Positions 13,601-24,884 of a DNA stretch of 64,000 nucleotides are shown one piece after another. This stretch comes from Pteria penguin (Eukaryota; Mollusca; Bivalvia; Pterioida; Pteriidae), in assembly GCA_035048485.1 (NCBI GenBank), contig CM068581.1:3506430-3570429 (forward strand). Direction: 5' to 3'. The notes below the pieces were generated by a model, which had not been told where the DNA came from, ran no database searches, and saw only the letters and a program-made list of their open reading frames with translations. The first letter of the stretch is position 1, and the number at the start of each line of letters is the position of its first letter. The position numbers were made by a program, and so were the translations under genes.

Positions 13601-16600
13601 TAGTGATTCTGGTATGACCCCATGTCACATATTTATCTGTAGTGATTCTGGTATGACCCCATGTCACATGTTTATCTGTAGTGATTCTGATATAACCCCA
13701 TATCACATGTTTATCTGTAGTTATTCTGGTATGACCCCATGTTACTTGTTTATCTGTAGTGATTCTGGTATGACCCCATGTCACATGTTTATCTGTAGTG
13801 ATTCTGGTATGACCCATTGTCACTTGTTTATCTGTAGTTATTCTGGTATGACCCCATGTTACTTGTTTATCTGTAGTGATTCTGGTATGACCCCACATTG
13901 CACGTTTATCTGTAGTGATTCTGGTATGACCCCATGTCACCTGTTTATCTGTAGTGATTCTGGTATGACCCCATGCCACACGTTTATCTGTAGTGATTCT
14001 GGTATGACCCCGTCCCACATGTTTATATGTAGTGATTCTGGTATGACCCCATGTCACATGTTTATCTGTAGTGGTCTGGTATGACCCCATGTCACATGTT
14101 TATCTGTAGTGATTCAGGTATGACCCCATGTCACACATTTATCGGTAGTGATTCTGGTATGACCCCATGTCCCCATGTCACATGTTTATCTGTAGTGGTT
14201 CTGGTATGACCCCATGTCACATGTTTATCTGTAGTGATTCTGGTAGTGGTTCTGGTATGACCCCATGTCACATGTTTATCTGTAGTGGTTCTGGTATGAC
14301 CCCATGTCACAAGATTATCTGTAGTGATTCTGGTATGACCCCATGCCACATGTTTATCTGTAGTGATTCTGGTATGACCCCATGTCACATGTTTATCTTG
14401 AGTGATTCTGGTATGACTCCATGCCACATGTTTATCTGTAGTGATTCTGGTATGACCACATGTCAAATGTTTATCTGTAGTGATTCTGGTATGATCCCAT
14501 GCCATACGTTTATCTGTAGTGATTCTGGTATGACCCTGTGTTACTTATTTATCTGTAGTGATTCTGGTATGACCCCATGTCACATGTTTATCTGTAGTGT
14601 TTTTTGTATGACTCAATGTCACACGTTTATCTGTAGTGATTCTGGTATGACCTCATGTCCCCATTTTACATGTTTATCTGTAGCGGTTCTGGTATGACCC
14701 CATGTCACATGTTTATCTGTAGTGATTCTGGTAGTGGTTCTGGTATGACCCCATGTCACATGTTTATCTGTAGTGGTTCTTGTATGACTCCAAGTCACAT
14801 GTTTATCTGTAGTGGTTCTAGTATGACCCGATGTCAGATGTTTATCTGTAGTGATTCTGGTATGACCCCATGTCACATGTTTATCTGTAGTGATTCTGGT
14901 ATGACCCCATGTCCCCATGTCACATGTCTATCTGTAGTGGTTCTGGTATGACCCCATGTCACATGTTTATCTGTAGTGATTCTGGTAGTGATTCTGGTAT
15001 GACCCCATGTCTCACGTTTATCCATAGTGATTCTGGTATGACCCCATGTCACATGTTTATCTGTAGTGGTTCTGGTATGACCCCAAGTCACATGTTTATC
15101 TGTAGTTGTTCTGGTATGACCCCATGTCACATGTTTATCTGTAGTGATTCTGGTATGACCCCATGTCACACATTTATCTGTAGTGCCTCTGGTATGACCC
15201 CATGCCACATGTTTATCTGTAGTGATTCTAGTATGACCCCATGCCACATGTTTATCTTTAGTGATTCTGGTATGACTCCATGCCACATGTTTATCTGTAG
15301 TGATTCTGGTATGACCAGATGTCAAATGTTTATCTGTAGTGATTCTGGTATGACCCCATGCCACACGTTTATCTGTAGTGATTCTGGTATGACCCCATGT
15401 TTATCTGTAGTGATTCTGGTATGACCCTATGTCACATGTTTATCTGTAGTGGTTCTGGTATGACCCATGTCACATGTTTATCTGTAGTGATTCTGGTATG
15501 ACCCCATGTCACATATTTATCTGTAGTGATTCTGGTATGACCCCATGTCACATGTTTATCTGTAGTGATTCTGATATAACCCCATATCACATGTTTATCT
15601 GTAGTTATTCTGGTATGACCCCATGTTACTTGTTTATCTGTAGTGATTCTGGTATGACCCCATGTCACATGTTTATCTGTAGTGATTCTGGTATGACCCA
15701 TTGTCACTTGTTTATCTGTAGTTATTCTGGTATGACCCCATGTTACTTGTTTATCTGTAGTGATTCTGGTATGACCCCACATTGCACGTTTATCTGTAGT
15801 GATTCTGGTATGACCCCATGTCACCTGTTTATCTGTAGTGATTCTGGTATGACCCCATGCCACACGTTTATCTGTAGTGATTCTGGTATGACCCCGTGCC
15901 ACATGTTTATATGTAGTGATTCTGGTATGACCCCATGTCACATGTTTATCTGTAGTGGTTCTGGTATGACCCCATGTCACATGTTTATCTGTAGTGATTC
16001 AGGTATGACCCCATGTCACACATTTATCGGTAGTGATTCTGGTATGACCCTATGCCACATGTTTATCTGAAGTGATTCTGGTATGACCCCATGTCACATG
16101 TTTATCTGTAGTGATTCTGGTATGACCCCCTGTCACATGTTTATCTGTATCGATTCTGATATGACCCCATATCACATGTTTATATGTAGTGATTCTGGTA
16201 TGACCCATGCCACATGTTTATCTGTAGTGATTCTGGTATGACCCCATGTCCCCGTGTCATATGTTTATCTGTAGTGGTTCTGGTATGACCCCATGTCACA
16301 TGTTTATCTGTAGTGATTCTGGTAGTGGTTCTGGTATGATCCCATGTCACATGTTACTCTGTAGTGATTCTGGTATGACCCCATGTCACATGTTTATCTG
16401 TAGTGATTTTGGTATGACCCCATGTCACACGTTTATCTGTAGTGATACTGGTATGACCCTATGTCACTTGTTTATCTGTAGTGATTCTGGTATGACCCTA
16501 TGTCACATGTTTATCTATAGTGGTTCTGGTATGTCCCCATGTCACATGTTTATCTGTAGTGGTTCTGATATGACCCCATGTCACATGTTTATCTGTAGTG

Positions 16601-17285
16601 ATTCTGGTATGACCCCATGTCACACATTTATCTGTAGTGATTCTGGTATGACCCCATGCCACATGTTTATCTGTAGTGATTCTGGTTTGACTCCATGCCA
16701 CATGTTTATCTGTAGTGTTTCTGGTATGACCCCATGTCACATGTTTATCTGTAGTGATTCTGGTATGACCCCATGCCACACGTTTATCTGTAGTGATTCT
16801 GGTATAACCCCATGCCACATGTTTATCTGTAGTGATTCTAGTATGACCCCATGTCACATGTTTATCTGTAGTGATTCTGGTATGACCCATGCGACATGTT
16901 TATCTGTAGTGATTCTGGTATGACCCCTTGTCACACGTTTATCTGTAGTGATTCTGGTATGACCCCATGTCACATGTTTATCTGTAGTGATTCTGGTATG
17001 ACTCCATGACACATGTTTATCTGTAGTGATTCTGGTATGACCCCATGTCACATGTTTATCTGTAGTGATTCTGGTATGACTCCATGTCACATGTTTATCT
17101 GTAGTGATTCTGGTATGACCCTATGCCACATGTTTATCTGTAGTGATTCTGGTATGACCCCATGTCACATGTTTATCTGTAGTGATTCTGGTATGACCCC
17201 ATGTCACACATTTATCTGTAGTGATTCTGGTATGACCCCATGTCACATGTTTATCTGAAGTGATTCTGGTATGACCCCATGTCAT
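7628..17285. repeat. 39-bp minisatellite, 9.7 kb, open in a frame on both strands
   Basis: About 245 copies of a 39-bp unit. Because 39 is a multiple of three, the unit stays open on the plus strand (repeat MFICSDSGMTPCH) and on the minus strand (repeat ITTDKHVTWGHTR). Long frames run for up to 323 codons, broken where a unit has gained or lost a few bases, for example at the recurring CCCCATGTCCCCATGTCAC junctions. There is no signal peptide, domain or non-repeat flank. The array sits in one intron of the carrier gene, so I call it non-coding satellite. Confidence 0.95.
10250..16070. repeat. Higher-order 1.7-1.9 kb duplications inside the 39-bp array
   Basis: Blocks of variant units recur in the same order. 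The junction near 10574 returns near 12244 and 14167 (spacings 1670 and 1923 bp). The block at 11062 returns at 12732 and 14655. The block at 12986 returns at 14909. A block with CATATTTATC and TGATATAACC returns near 11690, 13614 and 15498. Rare variants such as a CACAAGATTATC unit and an ATCTTGAGTG unit are preserved across copies, so these duplications are recent. Confidence 0.85.
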
Positions 17286-18030
17286 ATTGTGTGTGAAGAG
17301 AGGATTTGTGTATTGTGTGTGATGAGAAGATTTGTGTATTGTGTTTGATGAGAAGATTTGTGTATTGTGTGTGGTGAGATTTATGTATTGTCTGTGATGA
17401 GTAGATTTGTGTATTGTATGTGATGAGAAGATTTGTGTATTGTATGTGATGAGAAGATTTGCGTATTGTGATGAGAAGATTTGTGTATTGTGTGTGGTGA
17501 GAAGATTTGTGTATTGTGTTTGATGAGAAGATTTGTGTATGAGAAGATTTGTGTATTGTATTTGATTAAAAGATTTGTGTATTGTGATGAGAAGTTTTGT
17601 GTATTGTATGTGATGAGAAGATTTGCGTATTGTGATGAGAAGATTTGTGTATTGTGTGTGATGAGAAGATTTATGTATTGTCTGTGATGAGAAGATTTGT
17701 GTATTGTATGTGATGTGAAGATTTGTGTATTGTGTGTGATGTGAAGATTTGTGTATTGTGTGTGATGAGAGGATTTGTGTGTTGTGTATGATGAGAAGAT
17801 TTGTGTATTGTGTGTGATGAGAAGATTTGTGTATTGTGTGTGATATGAAGATTTGTGTATTGTGTGTGATGAGAGGATTTGTGTGTTGTGTATAATGAGA
17901 AGATTTGTGTATTGTATGTGATGAGAAGATTTGTGTATTGTGTGTGATGAGAAGATTTGTGTATTGTGTGTGATATGAAGATTTGTGTATTTTGTTTGAT
18001 GAGAAGACCTTTGTGTTGTGTGTGATGGGC
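17286..18030. repeat. 26-bp minisatellite
   Basis: About 28 copies of a 26-bp unit with core GATGAGAAGATTTGTGTATT and a GTGTGT tail. Some units drop to about 16-20 bp. It abuts the 39-bp array directly. Open minus-strand reading (repeats of HTIHKSSHHTQ type) is a by-product, not a gene. Confidence 0.93.
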
Positions 18031-18247
18031 TCTAGTTCTTGTTCTATTGTAGATAAAATCCATGATTTTGTCAGAATATAAATGATAATGTGGCACGTAT
18101 AATCCAGTTTAAATTCCCCAATGGCATCTTGTACATGTATAGGAAATAGGTTACTTCTGTTTCCATGTCGCGATAAAAGCCACTTAGAACACCAGTCAAC
18201 CATCCAGCTTTAAAATGATGAATATATCTTCTTCAATTTTGCTGTAG

Positions 18248-18463
18248 GCAGATATTTCCAGTGAAAAACCAGGAGCATTTGATTTTATCAAGGAGGGTGT
18301 TCATCGTTTGATGGGCTGGGGAATGCCCCAGACTACTCGTCTACTGCCAATCTACAGTCTGGTCCTTCCCACTGCAGTCCTTGGAGTCTCACATTATGTT
18401 ATAGCTCAGATGGCCCATTATACTGTCATGTCTTCTATAAAACTAGAGGAACTGGAAACCAGG
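18248..18463 (+). CDS. SLC25A46: SLC25A46-like carrier, internal exon
   Basis: A 216-bp exon (72 codons, phase 0 at both ends) with acceptor GCTGTAG and donor AGG|GTATAA. It encodes a segment starting ADISSEKPGAFDFIKEGVHR, followed by TRLLPIYSLVLPTAVLGVSH and a helix ending VMSSIKLEELETR. The family has the same order: an IIRD/DI-type linker, an acidic helix with KEG, then RLLP and a membrane helix with FPTVLHG-like residues. The linker after this exon is variable in the family, and it is here that the candidate microexon at 19725 would insert. Confidence 0.9.
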
Positions 18464-18789
18464 GTATAATATACACTACACGTTACACTATTTAGAAATT
18501 GTACTTTATCCAATTAAAAAAAACATAGTACATGTATTAGACCAACTTCATCAAGGGTAAGGGTTAGGATTCATAAGAAATCTTTTTGTTTCCTTTTAAA
18601 TTGTATCCCTGCTATCAAAAAGAGGAGATATTTAATTTTTTTTTATCTTTCTCCATCTGTCTGTCTGTCATAAAATGTTAATCCAAATTATCACTTAACA
18701 GTTGTTTTGGATACAGCTTTACTTGACCCAAAGCAAGAGTCAGCTACATTGATTTCTCCTCATCCAGTATTTGTTTGTCCATTCAGAGT

Positions 18790-19500
18790 AAACTTAATAT
18801 ATGAAGGGATTTTTGATGAGTCTTGGTAGTAATGAGTTATACAAGGTTGTATACCTGTTATTTTTTGCTTGGTCAGATCTATCTATGGATGGATCCAAGA
18901 CAGAGCAGGATACTCTGCTTTGATTAACTTCTTCAGAGTACAAGTAATTTGAAAGGGTAATTTTAATATGCAGCGTTGTTGGTTTCGATTCCATTTTGAA
19001 TAAAGTTGTGATGCTTTTTTGAAATCTTTTCAAATTGCACATTTTGCATGATTTGTTTGATTTACTCATTGATGATTGGTTTTGCATTGAATTAGTGTAA
19101 TTTATCAGATTTAGAGAAATAAATATTAATGCAAAGAGTCTGAAATGCAACAATAATTAAATGTTTTTTTCAACTTGGTGTTTACACTATATATATACTA
19201 TATGAATTTCTGGTGGAATTCTTTTTCAGAACTGATTCAAAAGTTTTTATGAAACTTGGTAGAGGTGAAGTACTCAAGTTCCAACACAAATGTTATCATT
19301 TTTTTGCTAGATCTTTCAAAGGATGGATCCATGGTTGGGTAACATATGCCCCAGAGAGCACTCTCCTTTGATAAAACTAATTCAGATCCTCTGCAGATTG
19401 CATCAGTGTAATCTAGAAGGGTGTCACAATAATGTTTAAGTACCATTCTGAAATCAGATACTTGATTATATAACTTGATGCTTTTTTTAACATTCATTAG
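18790..19500. repeat. Two diverged direct copies of a roughly 0.45-kb unit
   Basis: GATCTATCTATGGATGGATC near 18875 and GATCTTTCAAAGGATGGATC near 19310 stand in similar surroundings (CTTGGTAG upstream, CTTTGAT downstream). This suggests an old tandem duplication in the intron. The rest of 18464-20125 shows nothing else apart from the candidate microexon. Confidence 0.45.
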
Positions 19501-19724
19501 TATTACTGTCTTGTCATTTTTTTCACATTTTCTGAAGATTTCTTTGATTTTCTTACTTAATATAATTTAAATAGTATTGAGTATTTTTAACTGATTTTAT
19601 GGAAATAAATACTATTGCTTAAAATTGGATTAAAAATTGGTATAAATTTTTTTTTCCAAGATTTAAAAAACAGGAAGGGGTTTACAATTTCACATTATAT
19701 TTAATTGATTTTTTTTATATACAG

Positions 19725-19745
19725 AAAGAGGGAACAGATGATTTT
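19725..19745 (+). other. SLC25A46: Candidate 21-bp phase-0 microexon of SLC25A46
   Basis: After a T-rich tract and TATACAG come 21 bases encoding KEGTDDF, followed directly by GTATGT. Both flanking exons (18463 and 22565) break in phase 0, so including these seven codons keeps the frame. The position corresponds to a variable hydrophilic linker of the carrier. This is only a splice-site reading with no conservation evidence. Confidence 0.3.
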
Positions 19746-20124
19746 GTATGTGGAGGTCTTGTGATAATTGATTGATATCGGAGTTTTATGAATTACTGTT
19801 GTTATTGCTGAAACCATCGCCACTAAAATTGCAATATTTTACCTGGACTTTAAACGCAGAACATCTATTGGTACTCTTCTGAAGTTATACTTCTAGATCA
19901 TTTGACCATGAATCGTGTCATTACTTTCTTCATGTCATATGTATTGCAATGTTGGGTCAATTATTTATCATAATAACGCTCAGTAATTTAAAACTTTTGA
20001 ACAGAGCAGTAGTGAACATATTACCCAGTATCTCTATGACAAACAAATGAACTTATATATAGATAACAAGAAGCACTCATTTTCCACAAATTTTCAGCCA
20101 CCTGGCCTTTTCCAAGTGGTTTCA

Positions 20125-22425
20125 TGGGAAACTAAATCTATCTAAGTACAATACATAGAAGCTGATAGAAACTAAATCTATTTAAATACAATCCATGTAA
20201 GCTCTTAGAAACTAAATCTATCTAAGTACAATCCATGTCAGCTGATAGAAACTAAATCTATCTAAGTTCAATCCATGTAAGCTGATAGAAACTAAATCTA
20301 TCTAAGTGCAATCCATGTAAGCTGATAGAAACTAAATCTATCTAAGTATAATCCATGTAAGCTGATAGAAACTAAATCTATCTAAGTTCAATCCATGTAA
20401 GCTGATAGAAACTAAATCTATCTAAGTACAATCCATGTAAGCTGATAGAAACTAAATCTATCTAAGTACAATCCTTGTAAGCTCTTAGAAACTAACTCTA
20501 TCTAAGTATAATCCATGTAAGCTGATAGAAACTAAATCTATCTAAGTACAATCCATGTAAGCTGTTAGAAACTAAATCTGTCTAAGTACAATCCATGTCA
20601 GCTGATAGAAACTAAATCTATCTAAGTACAATCTTTGTAAGCTCTTAGAAACTAAATCTATCTAAGTACAATCCATGTAAGCTCTTAGAAACTAAATCTA
20701 TCTAAGTACAATCCATGTAAGCTGATAGCAACTAAATCTATCTAAGTACAATCCTTGTAAGCTCTTAGAAACTAAATCTATCTAAGTACAATACATGTAA
20801 GCTGATAGAAACTAAATCTATCTAAGTACAATCCATGTAAGCTCTTAGAAACTAACTCTATCTAAGTATAATCCATGTAAGCTGATAGAAACTAAATCTA
20901 TCTAAGTGCAATCCATGTAAGCAGACAGAAACTAAATCTATCTAAGTACAATCCTTGTAAGCTCTTAGAAACTAACTCTATCTAAGTATAATCCATGTAA
21001 GCTGATAGAAACTAAATCTATCTACGTACAATCTTTGTAAGCTGATAGAAACTAAATCTATCTAAGTACAATCCATGTAAGCTGATAGAAACTAAATCTA
21101 TCTAAGTGCAATCCATGTAAGCAGATAGAAACTAAATCTATCTAAGTACAATCCATGAAAGCTGATAGAAACTAAATCTATCTAAGTACAATCTTTGTAA
21201 GCTCTTAGAAATTAAATCTATCTAAGTACAATCCAAGTAAGCTGATAGAAACTAAATCTATCTAAGTACAATCCATGTAAGCTGATAGAAACTAAATCTA
21301 TCTAAGTACAATCTTTGTAAGCTCTTAGAAACTAAATCTATCTAAGTACAATCCAAGTAAGCTGATAGAAACTAAATCTATCTAAGTACAATCCATGTAA
21401 GCAGATAGAAACTAAATCTATCTAAGTACAATCCATGTAAGCAGATAGAAACTAAATCTATCTAAGTACAATCTTTGTAAGCTGATAGAAACTAAATCTA
21501 TCTAAGTACAATCCATGAAAGCTCTTAGAAACTAAATCTATTTAAGTACAACCCATATAAGCAGATAGAAACTAAATCTATCTAAGTACAATCCATGTAA
21601 GCTGATAGAAACTAAATCTATTTAAGTACAATCCTTGTAAGCTCTTAGAAACTAAATCTATCTAAGTACAATCCATGTCAGCTGATAGAAACTAAATCTA
21701 TCTAAGTACAATCTTTGTAAGCTCTTAGAAACTAAATCTATCTAAGTACAATCCAAGTAAGCTGATAGAAACTAAATCTATCTAAGTACAATCCATGTAA
21801 GCAGATAGAAACTAAATCTATCTAAGTACAATCTTTGTAAGCTGATAGAAACTAAATCTATCTAAGTACAATCCATGTAAGCAGATAGAAACTAAATCTA
21901 TCTAAGTACAATCTTTGTAAGCTGATAGAAACTAAATCTATCTAAGTACAATCCATGAAAGCTCTTAGAAACTAAATCTATTTAAGTACAACCCATATAA
22001 GCAGATAGAAACTAAATCTATCTAAGTACAATCCATGTAAGCTGATAGAAACTAAATCTATCTAAGTACAATCCTTGTAAGCAGATAGAAACTAAATCTA
22101 TCTAAGTACAATCTTTGTAAGCTGATAGAAACTAAATCTATCTAAGAACAATCCATGAAAGCTCTTAGAAACTAAATCTATGTAAGTACAATCCATGTAA
22201 GCTGATAGAAACTAAATCTATCTAAGTACAATCCATGTAAGCTGATAGAAAATAAATCTATCTACCGTAAGTACAATCCATGAAAGCTCTTAGAAACTAC
22301 ATCTATTTAAGTACAATCCATGTAAGCAGATAGAAACTAAATCTATCTAAGTACAGTCCATGAAAGCAGATAGAAACTAAATCTATCTAAGTACAATCTA
22401 TGTAAGCAGATAGAAACAATGAACA
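20125..22425. repeat. 40-bp minisatellite in SLC25A46 intron
   Basis: About 57 copies of a 40-bp unit with the motif AGAAACTAAATCTATCTAAG. Variants TTTG/CATG and GCTGATAG/GCTCTTAG/GCAGATAG recur in blocks, showing internal duplications. Every unit carries stop codons in several frames. It ends about 140 bp before the acceptor of the exon at 22565. Confidence 0.96.
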
Positions 22426-22564
22426 TTGAGATACTTCTCTTTTGGAGAATTTTAATCTACTTTCTGAATTGAATTTTTATTTAATAAAAGTATTTTTGTT
22501 TATTTTATTGACAAATTATTGAGAGTTTTTTCATAGAGAAAATGTACAGTAGTTTTGTTTGTAG

Positions 22565-22978
22565 GACACTTCAACATCTGTGGATGGAATAGAGCAGAAA
22601 AAGTCTATGTTTGACATGCTATTCCCTGAAATGTTAGCCAACTTTATCGGCAGTATGTTAGCAGACAGCATGTTATATCCTCTGGAGACAGTCCTTCATA
22701 GGTTATATATACAAGGCACAAGGACCATCATAGACAATACCGACACAGGCACAGATGTCATACCTATCTCACCAGGCTATCGGGGGGTGCTGGACTGCTT
22801 CCATTCTATAGTGGTAGAGGAGGGCATGTCTGGTTTCTATAAAGGCTTTGGAGCACTTATATTACAATATGCATTACAAGCTGCTATACTTAGACTATCT
22901 AAATATCTGTTTGAGAAGATCTCACATGAACTGTATCCCAAAAAATCCAATGGACTTCGACCTTCTCCCAAACCAATG
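22565..22978 (+). CDS. SLC25A46: SLC25A46-like carrier, C-terminal carrier repeat exon
   Basis: A 414-bp exon (138 codons, phase 0) with acceptor TTTGTAG and donor ATG|GTAAAG. It holds the most diagnostic part of the protein: FPEMLANF, then YPLETVLHRLYIQGTRTII with DNTD, then GFYKGFGALILQYALQAA near the C-terminal helix. The YPLETVLHR box is the carrier-signature remnant that defines SLC25A46 within SLC25. The tail after the last helix (SNGLRPSPKP) is longer than I recall for vertebrate proteins. If the donor were not used, the frame would end at a TGA at 22991 after four extra residues. Confidence 0.95.
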
Positions 22979-23082
22979 GTAAAGTTAATATGATTTTGTA
23001 ATTAATTGTGATGGTATACTATTTACTTGTAAACTGCAAATTACTGAAATCTATCTATTTTTCTTTTTCTGTTCTTCTGCAG

Positions 23083-23106
23083 GAAATAACCATTTCAAGA
23101 AAATGA
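23083..23106 (+). CDS. SLC25A46: SLC25A46-like carrier, terminal coding exon
   Basis: After a 104-bp intron with a T/C-rich tract and TTCTGCAG, seven codons (EITISRK) and TGA follow in the right phase. The alternative is intron retention with termination at 22991-22993. The splice signals are good but the coding piece is too short for homology support. Confidence 0.65.
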   Translation, partial: EITISRK

Positions 23107-23710
23107 ATATGAATTATTATAACAGTCGGAAAGTAGGAATGAATGTTTAAAATAAATTTGATATATTATACATTACAGCCATTACAAATGGATAAAAGCA
23201 ATGTCCACAGTGTGCAGTCAACATCCTTTTAAAGTACATCCATGAATAGGATTTGATGCATATATCCTTCATTCACCACAGACACTTACGTCAGTTGTTG
23301 CTGATTATCATATATTTGTGTATGTAAGATAAGTAACCTGCCAACAGTACAAACCTTGATTTCATTATACAGGATGATCACACCTTGATTTCATTATACA
23401 GGATGATCAAACCTTGATTTCATTATACAGGATGATCAAACCTTGATTTCATTATACAGGATGATCAAACCTTGATTTCATTATACAGGATGATCAATTT
23501 TATAGCAATGTAATATTTATGTTATAAGTGTAAATTTTCTTGTCCTTGAATAAATTTCTTAATGTAGCTATGATTTTGCTTAAATATAAAGGATAATTTT
23601 CATTTAAGAAATTGCTATATGTTACAATAAGTTGACTTGTTGATGTTTGTACTGCATATTTATTGTGTCCATATGTTCATTTGTCTTGATTAATTGTTGA
23701 TAATAAATTG
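23107..23710 (+). other. 3' UTR region of SLC25A46-like gene
   Basis: AATAAA signals follow the stop codon at 23151, 23549 and 23702. Which of them is used cannot be read from the sequence. The tandem repeat at 23352-23496 would lie in the transcript if either of the last two is used. Confidence 0.55.
23352..23496. repeat. Five exact or near-exact copies of a 29-bp unit
   Basis: The unit contains ACCTTGATTTCATTATACAG and GATGATCA. The five copies are almost identical, so the expansion is recent. It probably lies in the 3' UTR of the carrier gene. Confidence 0.95.
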
Positions 23711-24318
23711 TGAACATAATTTGAAATAATTCTTATTACTTAAGGAATGAGTGTTCATGGAGATTGAGGCCAGCATACCATGTGCAAATTCCATGAACCT
23801 CGCAGTTGTTCTTGCAGAATTTTCATTTGAATTGGAATTTTCATTTTTTGGGTCTTATTGGGTCTTTTCATTATACAGACTTAATTCCCATTTGAAGGGG
23901 TATTTTACATCAAACCATTGTGACGTCAACCAGTTCTGTTGAAACTGGTGTTAAATTTTGGGAAATGATATAGTATGACGACACAATATTTGATGTCGGA
24001 TACCTGCTCATATGGGAAATAACTCTGTATAACGAAAAGACTCAATACTGCCATGCTGTATAATAGAAGACCCAATTCTGCCCTGCTGAATTTTAGTATG
24101 GTAAAAGTCCTATTCATACTGAATTTTAGCCAAAATTTACATATCATAACTCTGGTGTGTTAGGTAAAGTTATTTTCAGTTGTGAGTAAATTGTTTCAAT
24201 TTTCAAGACAATTTTTTGTTTACGGTGACAAAATGTCTGGAGAACTATTGTCATACCCCACGTGTGCGTGTCTTTGTGCACATAGAACTTTAACCTGATC
24301 TATGTCTTTTGAACCGTT

Positions 24319-24510
24319 AGTGATAGACCTTTAATACTTCACACATAGGTTCCTCATGACAAGAGCTTTTATTTGATGCCATAACTTTTCACCTTGTGAC
24401 ATTGATCTTAGACTGACCGACTTTAAAAACACTTGAACGTGGACTATATCTTTTGAACCAATAGGATAGGGATTTGATTCTTCACGCATAAGGGGTTCCT
24501 CTTATATTCC
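24319..24510 (+). repeat. Dispersed repeat, copies 2 and 3
   Basis: ACTTCACACATAGGTTCCTC at about 24338 matches the stretch at 6810-6897. A second diverged copy follows with GATTCTTCACGCATAAG. Apart from these remnants, 23710-24885 shows no gene. Confidence 0.5.
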
Positions 24511-24884
24511 ATAATAAATGGAATATAGATTTTCAGTTTCTTTAGATTGAAGACACAGATTAGCTCATGTGAGTCATGTGATGCTACATGCATCTTGAAT
24601 ATGATGTATAAATATGTGCTGGTAAAAAATTGTCAGTGTATAAATCTTTTTGGCATTCTATATACAGTTATGTGATACGAAACACACTTCAGTGTGAAGT
24701 ATCTTAACCGGAAGAAGACTTTGACATTTAGTAATTACCTGAATGACTTTGTGTTAAAACCCATATCCCAAAGCAATGTATGAATTATGATCATTGCCTG
24801 TTGAAAATTTCGGAGAAATAAAAGGTATTTTAGGTGATGATCGATAGTGATCTTTGTCCAGAGGTCCACGTATTGTGTACAGTA

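Noticed and set aside
7727..17258. Many long open frames of 60-323 codons on both strands
   Set aside because: They follow from a stop-free 39-bp unit, have no non-repeat domain, and lie within an intron of the carrier gene.
17121..18203. 360-codon minus-strand open frame
   Set aside because: It spans the end of the 39-bp array, the whole 26-bp array and a short unique stretch. The peptide is only repeats of the arrays.
20125..22425. CRISPR-like regular array of 40-bp units
   Set aside because: Units are contiguous without variable spacers, and the context is a eukaryotic intron. The same holds for the 62-bp array at 44440-45425.
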